Source: an uncultured Candidatus Saccharibacteria bacterium
Lineage (GTDB): Bacteria; Patescibacteriota; Saccharimonadia; Saccharimonadales; Saccharimonadaceae
Direction: 5' to 3'
Assembly (NCBI GenBank): GCA_947307225.1
Contig: CAMZIL010000001.1
Span: 62,001 to 126,000, forward strand
Length of the DNA stretch: 64,000 nt
Made by a program: the position numbers and the translations under genes. Under the pieces are notes generated by a model. The model did no database searches, was not told where the DNA came from, and saw only the letters and a list, made by a program, of their open reading frames with translations. This document shows, one piece after another, positions 35,227 through 43,150 of the stretch. Each line of letters starts with the position of its first letter. Position 1 is the first letter of the stretch.

Positions 35227-36444
35227 CTATACTTCATTCCACCATTTAAGAACAGTCGCATAGCTAATACCAGTTTCTTTTGAACACTGTTTTTTATTTC
35301 CATTTGGATTATCTTTTCTCCAATCCAAAATTGCTTTTTTCTTTTGGCGAGCTATTCCTACTTTTTTAATTTCGCACCTTGGACATCCCGACCCTCGTAT
35401 TAACTCGCCCGCTGCGGTTTTCCAATTTTCCCCACAAACAAGGCACTCACATTCAATTGCAGTATGAGCATCTTTATACTCGCTAAGAATTTTTATTTCG
35501 TTTGCATGAGGATTTTTCTTCATGAAATCACTCACAAACTCTCCGCTTGTCCGTCTTTGAGAATATAGGTACGCATCACGTGATATTTTCTTCCATTCAT
35601 CATCGCCTAAATCTTTATATTTACCTATCATTTCCAATATGCAAATACTAAGATTTATTAATATTTTATTCCCATCTTCTTGCCTTAAGTCTTCTGAGAA
35701 AAAGAAAATATCTTTATTGTCGGCAAAGATCGATTCTTTGCAATTATCATAAATAGTCAACAGTCTAATACCCTTCTTTTTGCAAATATCAATCTTCTTT
35801 AAGTCTTGATCGTAAGTCTTTTTATGCCATTTCCAGCTACCTATTTCAATAGCTGTTGCGTATTTCGGCAATAATATATCCAGCTCCCTGCCAATTGTTT
35901 TTCTATCCCTTTGTATAACCTCATTTTCACCAAGCACATACATAAGAGTTCTTGCGATAAACTGCTCCATAAAGGAAGTTGACGAATGGCGACAATTTGG
36001 GCACCCTTGCCCGTTCAATAATTGCGTAGGCAATGGTCTCCATTTTTTACCACATCTACCGCATAAACAATCAACCTTTTCTCTCATTCCAGAATACTTA
36101 GAAAGAATAGTAATAGTATCCGCATATGGAGATTTTTCTTTAAACATTTTAAGAAACTCTTTATTGGAGATTTTATTTGCTGGCGGATTAGAAACTCTGT
36201 ATTCTTTTAGTATTTTTGAGTTCGTTTTTGCTATCCTCTTTTTTGCGCATAGAGGACAACCGGTCCCTTGTATTAGACTGCTAGCAATCGGGCTCCATTC
36301 ATTACTACATTTTTTGCATTTGCATTTAATTCGCTCTAGCGCGCCGGAGTAGTTATTAAGTAGCTCAATATCCGAATAATAGCTATTTCTTTCCGCTATT
36401 TTTTTCACGAATTCTTCGTGAGTCATTCTTTTGCTATTATTCAT
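35227..36444 (-). CDS. Treble-clef zinc-finger / Vsr-like (EDxHD-type) endonuclease
   Basis: 405 residues, modular. Two Cys4 treble-clef units (about 10-68 and 95-150) each show Y-x-G, CxC/CxxC, W and G-x-GCPxC patterns, e.g. LIQGTGCPLC and LLNGQGCPNC. A nuclease-like core follows (about 155-260): ELDILLPKYATAIEIGSWKWHKK matches in outline the E-DI..P..aiE..G..WH core of Vsr-like homing or repair endonucleases (only key residues cited). A third zinc unit (about 305-365) and a C-terminal HTH (SKETGISYATVLKWW) complete it. The HTH and zinc fingers should direct DNA binding. It could be a solitary homing enzyme or a defence nuclease. There is no clear Shine-Dalgarno; TATAAT lies about 35 nt upstream. 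It is strongly AT-rich. Confidence 0.75.
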   Translation of the reverse strand: MNNSKRMTHEEFVKKIAERNSYYSDIELLNNYSGALERIKCKCKKCSNEWSPIASSLIQGTGCPLCAKKRIAKTNSKILKEYRVSNPPANKISNKEFLKMFKEKSPYADTITILSKYSGMREKVDCLCGRCGKKWRPLPTQLLNGQGCPNCRHSSTSFMEQFIARTLMYVLGENEVIQRDRKTIGRELDILLPKYATAIEIGSWKWHKKTYDQDLKKIDICKKKGIRLLTIYDNCKESIFADNKDIFFFSEDLRQEDGNKILINLSICILEMIGKYKDLGDDEWKKISRDAYLYSQRRTSGEFVSDFMKKNPHANEIKILSEYKDAHTAIECECLVCGENWKTAAGELIRGSGCPRCEIKKVGIARQKKKAILDWRKDNPNGNKKQCSKETGISYATVLKWWNEV

Positions 36445-36539
36445 ATTGTTGTCATTAAAGATTTAATGCAGATATCACTATTATAACATATTTTTAAAAC
36501 AATTCTAGAGCTACCACTAAATCCAATCATCGCTAATTA

Positions 36540-37901
36540 CTATAGTTTTACTTCTACATGGAACTTTTTTCCAATCTCAACTACTTTTTTCGTACTTTTC
36601 TCATAAACGTAATATTTTATCCAATGTAAGCCATCATATGATTCGGTTTCATAATTAATGAATTCATTCGAGCTAGAACCCTCTACTCCATCTTTTCCTC
36701 TAGCCTTAAATAACTCACCACGCCTATTTTCAGAACCATTAGCATTTAATACCTGCCACCTAATCCCATATAACGTTTTATCGTACCGCGAAGCGAGAAA
36801 TTTCAGTTTTTGCCCCCTCCCAAAGTATTTGTACCAAATTCGGTTTTTTACCGAAGATGCATTTTTATTATCTTCCTCAATTTCTTTAATCTTTAATGAA
36901 CCGTCAAGCTCAATACCAAAACCGCGCTTTCTTAACGATTCCAAACATTCTGGATAATCAGATAAATAATTCGGAAAGTCATCACTTAAGTATTCTCTGA
37001 GCTTCTCTAAATCCGGCTGGCCCTTTCGAAGCAATTCATCATCTAGCATTGATAAGCATCCCTGAAAAGCAATTCTAATTCTATTGCAGTCGACTACCTT
37101 AATTTTTCTAACAAGATTCTCGTTAACCGTCGGAATAGTAAGTCTTATTTGATTATATGGTTGACTAAAAATCTCCATAATTCTTTTTACTGCTTCCAGC
37201 AGATCTTCAGCATACGAATCCGATTGTGCGTACGAATTACAAACTATAGCCATCACGCAAATGGAGGGGAGCGCATCGGTCAGACCGGCATAATCACGAA
37301 TCCTTTTGAGTATTACTATAAGCGCCTGAACAAAGGGCCTCTCTTTGACAAAATCGAGGAACCATCTCTTCAGCTTTTTAGTATCACTATCAGCCCAATA
37401 ATTATCACTTCTTTTAGCAACATATCTATAAGCTCCATATAATGACGTTTTAATTGGGACGTAGTCTGCATGGAATACTACTTCAGTGCCAGCGTCTTTC
37501 GAATGATACACTCGTACGCAACTTTCACGCTCCTTTTCATCAACTTTTTCCGCATATTCTTCTACGAGTATTTGCTTAGTCTTAACCAGAGCCTCTGTTG
37601 GCTCATTCCAGCTCTCTCGCTCTAAGGCTATATCGATATCATATTCTCCCGCGATGCCATCCTTACTCTGATTTGCCGTCAAGGGCTTCACAATTGTCCC
37701 CATAGCATAAGAGCCTTGCGTATATATATTCAGGTCATCGTAATATGTCATAAATAGAGAGATGGCTTCGCTTAGAGCATCATCAATGAGGCTAGACTGG
37801 GTTTGAGTCAGTGCAATATTGGATAAATAATCCTCGAATAAAGTATCAAATCTGCTCAAGTCTTTATAGATCATATTCTTTAACTTTCCTAATTTTGTCA
37901 T
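36540..37901 (-). CDS. CD-NTase (cGAS/DncV-like) with C-terminal AGS-C-like sensor domain
   Basis: Predicted cyclic oligonucleotide synthase of the SMODS/CBASS type, 453 residues. The nucleotidyltransferase core has the GS motif (TQGSYAMGT, G63-S64), the metal-binding pair D88-x-D90 in EYDIDIALE, and a third acidic residue D146 in FHADYVP, so the catalytic triad is intact. The helical second half of the NTase fold extends to about 360. Residues about 375-453 resemble the AGS-C sensor domain of CD-NTase operons (RWQVLNANG, RRGEL, ETESYDGLHWIKYYVYE). ATG 37901 or 37874 may be the start; both lie within the end of the upstream gene, so the two are coupled. The product nucleotide is unknown. Confidence 0.85.
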   Translation of the reverse strand: MTKLGKLKNMIYKDLSRFDTLFEDYLSNIALTQTQSSLIDDALSEAISLFMTYYDDLNIYTQGSYAMGTIVKPLTANQSKDGIAGEYDIDIALERESWNEPTEALVKTKQILVEEYAEKVDEKERESCVRVYHSKDAGTEVVFHADYVPIKTSLYGAYRYVAKRSDNYWADSDTKKLKRWFLDFVKERPFVQALIVILKRIRDYAGLTDALPSICVMAIVCNSYAQSDSYAEDLLEAVKRIMEIFSQPYNQIRLTIPTVNENLVRKIKVVDCNRIRIAFQGCLSMLDDELLRKGQPDLEKLREYLSDDFPNYLSDYPECLESLRKRGFGIELDGSLKIKEIEEDNKNASSVKNRIWYKYFGRGQKLKFLASRYDKTLYGIRWQVLNANGSENRRGELFKARGKDGVEGSSSNEFINYETESYDGLHWIKYYVYEKSTKKVVEIGKKFHVEVKL

Positions 37902-38388
37902 GAATTGCCATCCAAGATCGTTTTAGCGGACAGACGAAACGCCTTGAATCTTGAGAAAACTGCCTTGATAGCTCTTCCAGTTTTTGATGATTCAGTTTAA
38001 TACCGTCCTCCATATCAATTGATGGCTCACCTGCAACTTTCCATGCTCTCCTCATTGGTTCACTAGTGATTTTTTTTACGGCAACAAGGTAGAGCGAATA
38101 TCTTTCGCCATACCATCTCGATTCCACCAAAAGGAGGCTTTTGTAATACTCGTTTTCCTCCTGAATTTCATGAGCAAGATTCTTGATTTCAGTCTCCTCA
38201 TCGGAAGCTCGCCTGCGAATCCTGTAACACAATTCGACACGCCTAAGTACCGAAGCATTTGCTCTTGCGACCAGTTCTTTACGCTCTTTGCGCCGATCGC
38301 GATAGCTAGTAGCAAAATGATTAACTACCGCAGTAATTAAAGATGAACCTAAAATTATTGAAATAATCGTGCCAATATTATCTGGCAT
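37864..38388 (-). CDS. Single-TM helical protein, putative effector of the CD-NTase cassette
   Basis: 174 residues: a short N-terminus, one TM helix (IGTIISIILGSSLITAVVNHF, about 5-25, cited in part), then a basic, helix-rich cytoplasmic domain with many Arg/Lys/Glu (RDRRKERKELVARANASVL). ATG 38388 follows AAGGAGG by four bases. The 3' end overlaps the CD-NTase gene by up to 38 bp. By analogy with CBASS, it would be the membrane effector switched on by the cyclic nucleotide to damage the membrane. It does not look like the known 2TM, SAVED or phospholipase effectors. Alternatively it might be a regulator or scaffold. Confidence 0.65.
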   Translation of the reverse strand: MPDNIGTIISIILGSSLITAVVNHFATSYRDRRKERKELVARANASVLRRVELCYRIRRRASDEETEIKNLAHEIQEENEYYKSLLLVESRWYGERYSLYLVAVKKITSEPMRRAWKVAGEPSIDMEDGIKLNHQKLEELSRQFSQDSRRFVCPLKRSWMAIHDKIRKVKEYDL

Positions 38389-38408
38389 AATACCTCCTTA
38401 ATAATACT

Positions 38409-38437
38409 AGTTTAGCACTAACGGATTGACATGTCAA
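38409..38437 (-). promoter_or_regulatory. Promoter of the CD-NTase cassette, overlapping a 12-bp palindrome
   Basis: TTGACA at 38437-38432, 17-bp spacer, TAAACT at 38414-38409. The -35 is half of the perfect palindrome TTGACATGTCAA (38426-38437), which also gives a -35 on the + strand. It is a possible operator for a repressor or for divergent transcription. Confidence 0.6.
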
Positions 38438-38659
38438 GATAATATGTTGTAATATGTTTATGCTTATTTATCGAATACGTTAAAACATCAGAGAGGGACT
38501 TTCGCAATAATTTTTTATTTTTGTGACATAATGTAGTTAGTCGGCGACAGTCGTTTTAGCATTAATCATACTTGAAATTCTTCAGCCTCGTCTGAATGTC
38601 TTCCTTGTATATCGTTAAAGCCTGAACAATTCGCCCCCACCACATCAAGCCCGCGAGGG
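38438..38659. other. 222-bp gene-free interval; possible + strand transcript
   Basis: No convincing reading frame. TTGACA at 38426-38431 with TAATAT about 18 bases later could start a + strand RNA. A short AGCCC/GGGCT stem followed by ATTTTT at 38648-38667, overlapping the end of iscU, could end it. This is weak evidence for a small RNA next to the CD-NTase cassette. Confidence 0.3.
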
Positions 38660-39058
38660 CTATTTTTGTGCGCGATATTTTTCAACTGCGTCGGCGAGAG
38701 CCTGGTGGCCGAGAACAGAACAGTGGAATTTATGCTTTGGGAGGTTGCCAAGATAATCATCAATGTCTTTGGCGGAGATTTTTACGGCTTCGTCGAGGGT
38801 TTTGCCTTTTGCGAGCTCCGAAAGTGCAGAGGTCGAGGCGATGGCCGAGGCGCAGCCGTAGGTTTTCCAGCGGACGTCCTCGATTTTGTCGTCTTTGACC
38901 TTGATATACATTTTCATCTGGTCGCCGCAAATTGGGTTGCCAACGATGCCGACCGCATCAAAATCGAACTGGGATTCGTCGCCAAACAAGAAATTGCGCG
39001 GGTTCATAAAGTGGTCCTTCACGGTGTCTGAATAAATCCAATCTTGCCCTTCGTTCAT
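38660..39058 (-). CDS. Iron-sulfur cluster scaffold protein (IscU/SufU type)
   Basis: Cytoplasmic scaffold on which Fe-S clusters are built before transfer. 132 residues with the three conserved cysteines C44 (GNPICGDQ), C69 (TYGCASAIASTS) and C113 (FHCSVLGHQAL). Asp46 follows C44, as in the family. The start overlaps the stop of the desulfurase gene by 4 bp. SufU-type zinc-binding scaffolds have a similar core, but the compact length fits IscU/NifU N-terminal forms. Probable client in this window: the radical-SAM NrdG. Confidence 0.92.
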   Translation of the reverse strand: MNEGQDWIYSDTVKDHFMNPRNFLFGDESQFDFDAVGIVGNPICGDQMKMYIKVKDDKIEDVRWKTYGCASAIASTSALSELAKGKTLDEAVKISAKDIDDYLGNLPKHKFHCSVLGHQALADAVEKYRAQK

Positions 39059-40128
39059 TTTGTCTTCCTTTCGATAGTGCTGATTTTTTGTAGGCGGTCG
39101 ATAATCCCCGGTAAAACCGCCATAACTTTGTCGATATCCTCCTCAGTATTATCGAGGCCAAAGGAGAAACGAATCGACGAATGCGCCACTTCGGCGTCGC
39201 CGGTTTTTGCCATCAGAACATGGCTTGGCTTAATGTCGCCAGAGGCGCAGGCGGAGCCAGTCGAGACAACGATACCTTCGGCGTCGAGATAAAGCTGAAT
39301 AGATTCGCCCTCGGCCGCCTCGAAAGAGGCGTTTAGGATGTTTGGAAGCGAATTTTTGAGGTCAGTATTGAGGCTGCTGCCCGGGATTTCCTCGAGAATA
39401 CACTCAGCTAGTTCGTCGCGCAGGGCACGGATTTTTGTATCGTAAATTTCCCAGGTTTTGTGGTCGAGAATATACTTGAGCGCAGCGCCAAAACCGATGA
39501 TGCCGACCGTATTGTAGGTCGTGCCGCGGCGTTTTTTCTCTTGATTGCCACCAATAATCAGAGGCTTGAACGGAACGCCATTCTTGACGTAGAGCGCGCC
39601 GACACCAATCGGGCCGCCAATCTTGTGCGCGCTAAAGGTGGCATAATCTAGGTCGAGCGCTTTGACGTCGATTGGGAGTTTGCCAAGCACCTGTGTGAGG
39701 TCAGAATGGACGAAACCGCCCTCTTTGTGAGCCTTTTTGACGACATCGGCAATCGGCAAAAACTCGCCGATTTCGTTGTTCGCCAGCATATAGGAGTAGA
39801 GCGCGGGTTTTTCGTCGCCGCCAAGCACGCGCGCAGCCTCGATAATTGAGTGGTGCTCGAGCGGTGAAGTGATAATTTTGTGTCCTTCGAAAGTGCGAAT
39901 TACGGTATTGTTTGACTCCGAGGCACCGGACGTGAAAATAATTTCGCTAGAGTCGGCGTTGATTAGTTGCGCCAAAAGTTCGCGCGCTTCTTCAATCTTG
40001 TTCATCGAGAGGTGGCCTGGAGTATGGAGCGCCGAGGCGTTCGCAAAATACCGCTGCTCTGCTTCATGCATAGCTTCAATTGCCTCCGGTAAAAGCGGGC
40101 TGGTTGCCGCATAATCCAAATACACCAT
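39055..40128 (-). CDS. Cysteine desulfurase (IscS/NifS type)
   Basis: PLP enzyme that takes sulfur from cysteine for Fe-S clusters and tRNA thiolation. 357 residues, a little shorter than IscS. The PLP lysine is K169 in SAHKIGGP, and the PLP-contacting ASESNNTVI is at about 69-77. The catalytic Cys294 is in STGSACASGDIKPSHV, a short-loop group I arrangement. TATAAT at 40143-40138 lies 9 nt before the ATG, with no Shine-Dalgarno. It forms a two-gene operon with the scaffold; no IscA, ferredoxin or HscAB genes are present. Confidence 0.94.
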   Translation of the reverse strand: MVYLDYAATSPLLPEAIEAMHEAEQRYFANASALHTPGHLSMNKIEEARELLAQLINADSSEIIFTSGASESNNTVIRTFEGHKIITSPLEHHSIIEAARVLGGDEKPALYSYMLANNEIGEFLPIADVVKKAHKEGGFVHSDLTQVLGKLPIDVKALDLDYATFSAHKIGGPIGVGALYVKNGVPFKPLIIGGNQEKKRRGTTYNTVGIIGFGAALKYILDHKTWEIYDTKIRALRDELAECILEEIPGSSLNTDLKNSLPNILNASFEAAEGESIQLYLDAEGIVVSTGSACASGDIKPSHVLMAKTGDAEVAHSSIRFSFGLDNTEEDIDKVMAVLPGIIDRLQKISTIERKTK

Positions 40129-40220
40129 CGTAATCTGATTATACTCTGTTTAGCCCAAGCTATTGAGAATATCGGCCTGAATTATGGTTCTAACTTTGCA
40201 AACTAAGATCCGCCATTTCC

Positions 40221-40244
40221 AAAATGCCCGGAGGGGTATTTTTT
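40221..40244. terminator. Weak terminator-like hairpin after the DUF285 surface protein gene
   Basis: AATGCCC / GGGGTATT with loop GGA and one G.T pair; TTTT runs at both sides are short. Confidence 0.5.
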
Positions 40245-40248
40245 ATTA

Positions 40249-42840
40249 CTAATTGACCCACTCTGGATAATTGTTCGTGCTGATTCCGGAGAATGTAGAA
40301 GTGCAGCGAAGGTTTTCGGCTGGGTGCCAGGCGTCGAGCATGCGGACGTAGGTCAACCCTGAATCCATATAGAACGTATAACTCATCGAACTGACTTTGC
40401 TCACATCCCATTCGGCAATCCCATTTAAGTCTGTCAGGGTCGTGATCTCTCTAAAGGTGCTATCGAGGGCCGTAACATTCGAGACATCCCAACTCTTGTA
40501 GCCCTCATATTGTGTCGGTCTGAGCGCGTCAGTATTAGTGATGGCCGTCTTATAGAAGAGGCCGGAGAGCGTCGTTGCACTTGACGTATCCCAATTCGAA
40601 ATACCGGAAATGTCAGTGAGTTGGCCATCCCCCGAAAAGACATAAGATAAAGTCTCGACATTTGAGACATCCCAGCTCTTATATCCGTCGCGCTGAGTAG
40701 TCGTGAGAGCATTCGTATTCGTGATGGCCGTATAGCTAAACATGTTGCTTATATTTTTAGCATTAGAGGTGTTCCAAACGGAAATCGGCGAAATATCACT
40801 TAGCGTCTTAGCGTAGCTAAATGCGCCAGACATGTCTTCTATATTGGAAGTATCCCAGTTTGCTAGTGGCGAAATGTCAGTTAATTTTTCGTCGTGGTTG
40901 AATATATCTTTGATCGTCTTCACGTTATCCAGCTTCCAGTTTGACAATGCGGAAATATCCTTGAGGGCCGTGTCATAATAAAATGCGCGCTCGAGCGTCT
41001 CGACATTCGAAACATCCCAGTTCTCAATCCCGTGCAGGCTGTATAGGAACGGATTACTTTCGAAGATACCGTTCATTTTTTTTACATTTGAGACATCCCA
41101 GCTCGTATAGTCGCCGCGATCAGTAGTAGCAAGGGCGGAGATATCCGTCAGCCGATCATCGCTGCCAAACATCCCACTCATATTGGTAACATTAGAGGTG
41201 TTCCAGTTTGCAATACCATCAAGATTAGTAAAACTATAGCCCTCCATGCTGCCAAAGGTCATCGACATGTTGGTCACATTCGACACGTCCCAGCTCGTAT
41301 AGTCGCCGCGATCAGTAGTAGCAAGAGAGTGGAGTGAGTTACTGCTAAGGCGCGACCAATAGAAGGCCAGGCAGAGATTCGTTACTTTCGAGGTGTTCCA
41401 CTTCGCAAGGCCATCAACGCTATAAAGATTGAAGTTGCGGTAGAACATGCTGTATAGAGATTTGGCGCTGGAAGTGTCCCAGTTCGCTAGAACATTAGTG
41501 GTCGTGAGGGAGTTGTTGACGGCAAACATACTCGAGAAGATTTCGGTTTCCGACATATCCCAATCTGCAACGGCCGAGAAGTTCCCCGTATTGTAAAAGT
41601 TAACGAAGGTTTTATCCATGTTCTTGTTGCCCTTAATAATCTCGGCATCTGTATAGATATAGATCGTCGAATTTTGTTTCCAGGCATGAATTTTGTATGG
41701 AGATTCTGGCGCCGAGATGATGTATGCCTCATCTTCCGTATCGAAGCCATCCGGCAATGCGTCGGCTTTCGCTACCGTATATACGCCAGTCAACCTCGTA
41801 TTAAACACGGGATCGACCGAAGAAGTACTGTCGTCAGGCACATGGACGCCACTAAACTCTTTCATCTTGCGGTTGATCGTTTCACCAACATCCAGGAAGG
41901 CGATTGAACGATCGGTAGTCCATTGCGCGTAGAGCGTGGTTTCGCCGCTTTCCGAGAAGCTGACACTTGCGCCGTCGGCATAGCTATCGCCACTACCATC
42001 CGCAGCCGTATTCCAGCCAGTGAAGCTAAAGTAATTTCGCCTAAATGTATTCGCATTGAGGTTTTGTGGTGCGTTGAGCGCGATTACCTGCTGATCCATA
42101 TCGCCAAGGCCACTGTTCGCATTAAAGACAACGACGTGAGGAACCTCTTTTGGCGCGACAGATATGCCGCGAAGATAAAGCTGAACGCCGGTCGAACCCG
42201 CGATAGTGGACGAAACTAAGAATGTACCGAGCGCCAAGATGGATACGAGGCAGGCGATGATCGCCGAGCCCTTCGGGCGCTTTTCGAGAACGAAGATCAT
42301 TGCGACAAATGATAGGACGAAAACTGCGGCGAAGAATAGGATTTGATCGCCCGTCGATGGATTGCCTGCTCCATTCACCGCATTACCCTCGACGTCTTCG
42401 AGCGTCAATGTAATCGTAATATCGCCGAGCGAAATTGCGTCGTTATTGCCCGTATCCTGCTCGACGACATAGCGATACGTCGCCGTCAGAGTAGCAGTCC
42501 CGCCAGCATCGATATAATCGGAGCCAAAGCTATATGCGGATTCCACAAAATCAATCGACAAATCGTCGCTAGCGTCGGTAATTTTATACCTCTCGGAAGA
42601 GTTATTTTTGAGCTTGATACTGTATTTTATGAAGCTGTTTGGTTTAGCGAGAACTGCATCGGTGATGATATTATCCGTCCCGAAGCTGATACTCCCTTGG
42701 GTAGCGTCGTTGCTTTTCTCAGCAACCGTAACGTTATCGATCGATAAAATACTGCCGGCTGCCGATACTCTAACAAACCCCATAAGAGCCACAAAAAGTG
42801 CCAAAAGGATGGCTGATAGCTTTTTGACCTTACGCTTCAT
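40249..42840 (-). CDS. Surface protein with InlB-type repeat and DUF285 (BspA-like) repeats
   Basis: About 863 residues from ATG 42840 (signal peptide LSAILLALFVALMGFVRVSA). An N-terminal Ig-like domain of about 130 residues is followed by two close TM helices (about 165-225), an unusual internal anchor. Next come an InlB B-type/Listeria-Bacteroides repeat (YFSFTGWNTAADGSG, TTLYAQWT) and then roughly ten DUF285 units of about 50 residues (WDVSNVTNMS, F-x-D-x-LTDISALATW-like). The repeats extend outside as a leucine-rich-like solenoid suited to adhesion. Two copies of a 38-bp segment are identical. The start has TACAAT at 42856-42851, 10 nt away, no Shine-Dalgarno. Confidence 0.85.
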   Translation of the reverse strand: MKRKVKKLSAILLALFVALMGFVRVSAAGSILSIDNVTVAEKSNDATQGSISFGTDNIITDAVLAKPNSFIKYSIKLKNNSSERYKITDASDDLSIDFVESAYSFGSDYIDAGGTATLTATYRYVVEQDTGNNDAISLGDITITLTLEDVEGNAVNGAGNPSTGDQILFFAAVFVLSFVAMIFVLEKRPKGSAIIACLVSILALGTFLVSSTIAGSTGVQLYLRGISVAPKEVPHVVVFNANSGLGDMDQQVIALNAPQNLNANTFRRNYFSFTGWNTAADGSGDSYADGASVSFSESGETTLYAQWTTDRSIAFLDVGETINRKMKEFSGVHVPDDSTSSVDPVFNTRLTGVYTVAKADALPDGFDTEDEAYIISAPESPYKIHAWKQNSTIYIYTDAEIIKGNKNMDKTFVNFYNTGNFSAVADWDMSETEIFSSMFAVNNSLTTTNVLANWDTSSAKSLYSMFYRNFNLYSVDGLAKWNTSKVTNLCLAFYWSRLSSNSLHSLATTDRGDYTSWDVSNVTNMSMTFGSMEGYSFTNLDGIANWNTSNVTNMSGMFGSDDRLTDISALATTDRGDYTSWDVSNVKKMNGIFESNPFLYSLHGIENWDVSNVETLERAFYYDTALKDISALSNWKLDNVKTIKDIFNHDEKLTDISPLANWDTSNIEDMSGAFSYAKTLSDISPISVWNTSNAKNISNMFSYTAITNTNALTTTQRDGYKSWDVSNVETLSYVFSGDGQLTDISGISNWDTSSATTLSGLFYKTAITNTDALRPTQYEGYKSWDVSNVTALDSTFREITTLTDLNGIAEWDVSKVSSMSYTFYMDSGLTYVRMLDAWHPAENLRCTSTFSGISTNNYPEWVN
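41096..41325 (-). repeat. Exact 38-bp repeats within the DUF285 region
   Basis: Positions 41096-41133 and 41288-41325 are identical and both encode TTDRGDYTSWD in the same frame, 192 bp (64 codons) apart. Recombination between them would delete or duplicate a whole number of codons. Confidence 0.85.
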
Positions 42841-42881
42841 GCTTATGTTTATTGTAGTATCGTATGAAGCGGCTGTCAAAC

Positions 42882-42910
42882 AAAAATCCCCCAGGACCGA
42901 AGTCCTGGGG
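42882..42910 (-). terminator. Intrinsic terminator after 42918
   Basis: Perfect nine-pair stem CCCCAGGAC/GTCCTGGGG with a four-base loop, followed by TTTTT on the minus strand. Confidence 0.88.
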
Positions 42911-42917
42911 CAGATTT

Positions 42918-43133
42918 TTAGAGGGAGCTGACAAACTCTTTCAAAGAGTCGCGCGCTTCCTCAACCTTGTTGTAGGCAGCTGTGATGGCGGCTTCGAACG
43001 CAGGATAATCGTCGCCAAGGGCGGCTTTATCTGCATCGATAATCTCGGATTCTCTGCTCTCATCGAACAGGCCCTTCAGGGCGTCATCGAGAACCTTCAC
43101 GTACTGCTCAGCATACGCTTTCTTGCTTTCCAT
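42918..43133 (-). CDS. Small acidic helical protein, unknown function
   Basis: 71 residues from ATG 43133 (AGGAGGTG immediately upstream; a GTG two codons earlier would leave no room for the ribosome). Sequence is charged and probably all helical (KAYAEQYVKVLDDALKGLF, VEEARDSLKEFVSSL). No membrane segment, no recognised domain. It is the second gene of an operon with the HD-domain protein, 17 bp after it, and ends at a strong terminator. It may be a partner or regulator of the HD protein. Confidence 0.72.
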   Translation of the reverse strand: MESKKAYAEQYVKVLDDALKGLFDESRESEIIDADKAALGDDYPAFEAAITAAYNKVEEARDSLKEFVSSL

Positions 43134-43150
43134 GTTCACCTCCTATTAAA

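Noticed and set aside
35050-38440. Prophage or integrative element with att sites
   Set aside because: No integrase or structural genes, and no second copy of the tRNA-Val 3' end was found at the far end.
40249-42840. CRISPR-like periodic repeats
   Set aside because: The periodic sequences are coding DUF285 repeats of unequal length with no unique spacers; no CRISPR array was seen in the window.
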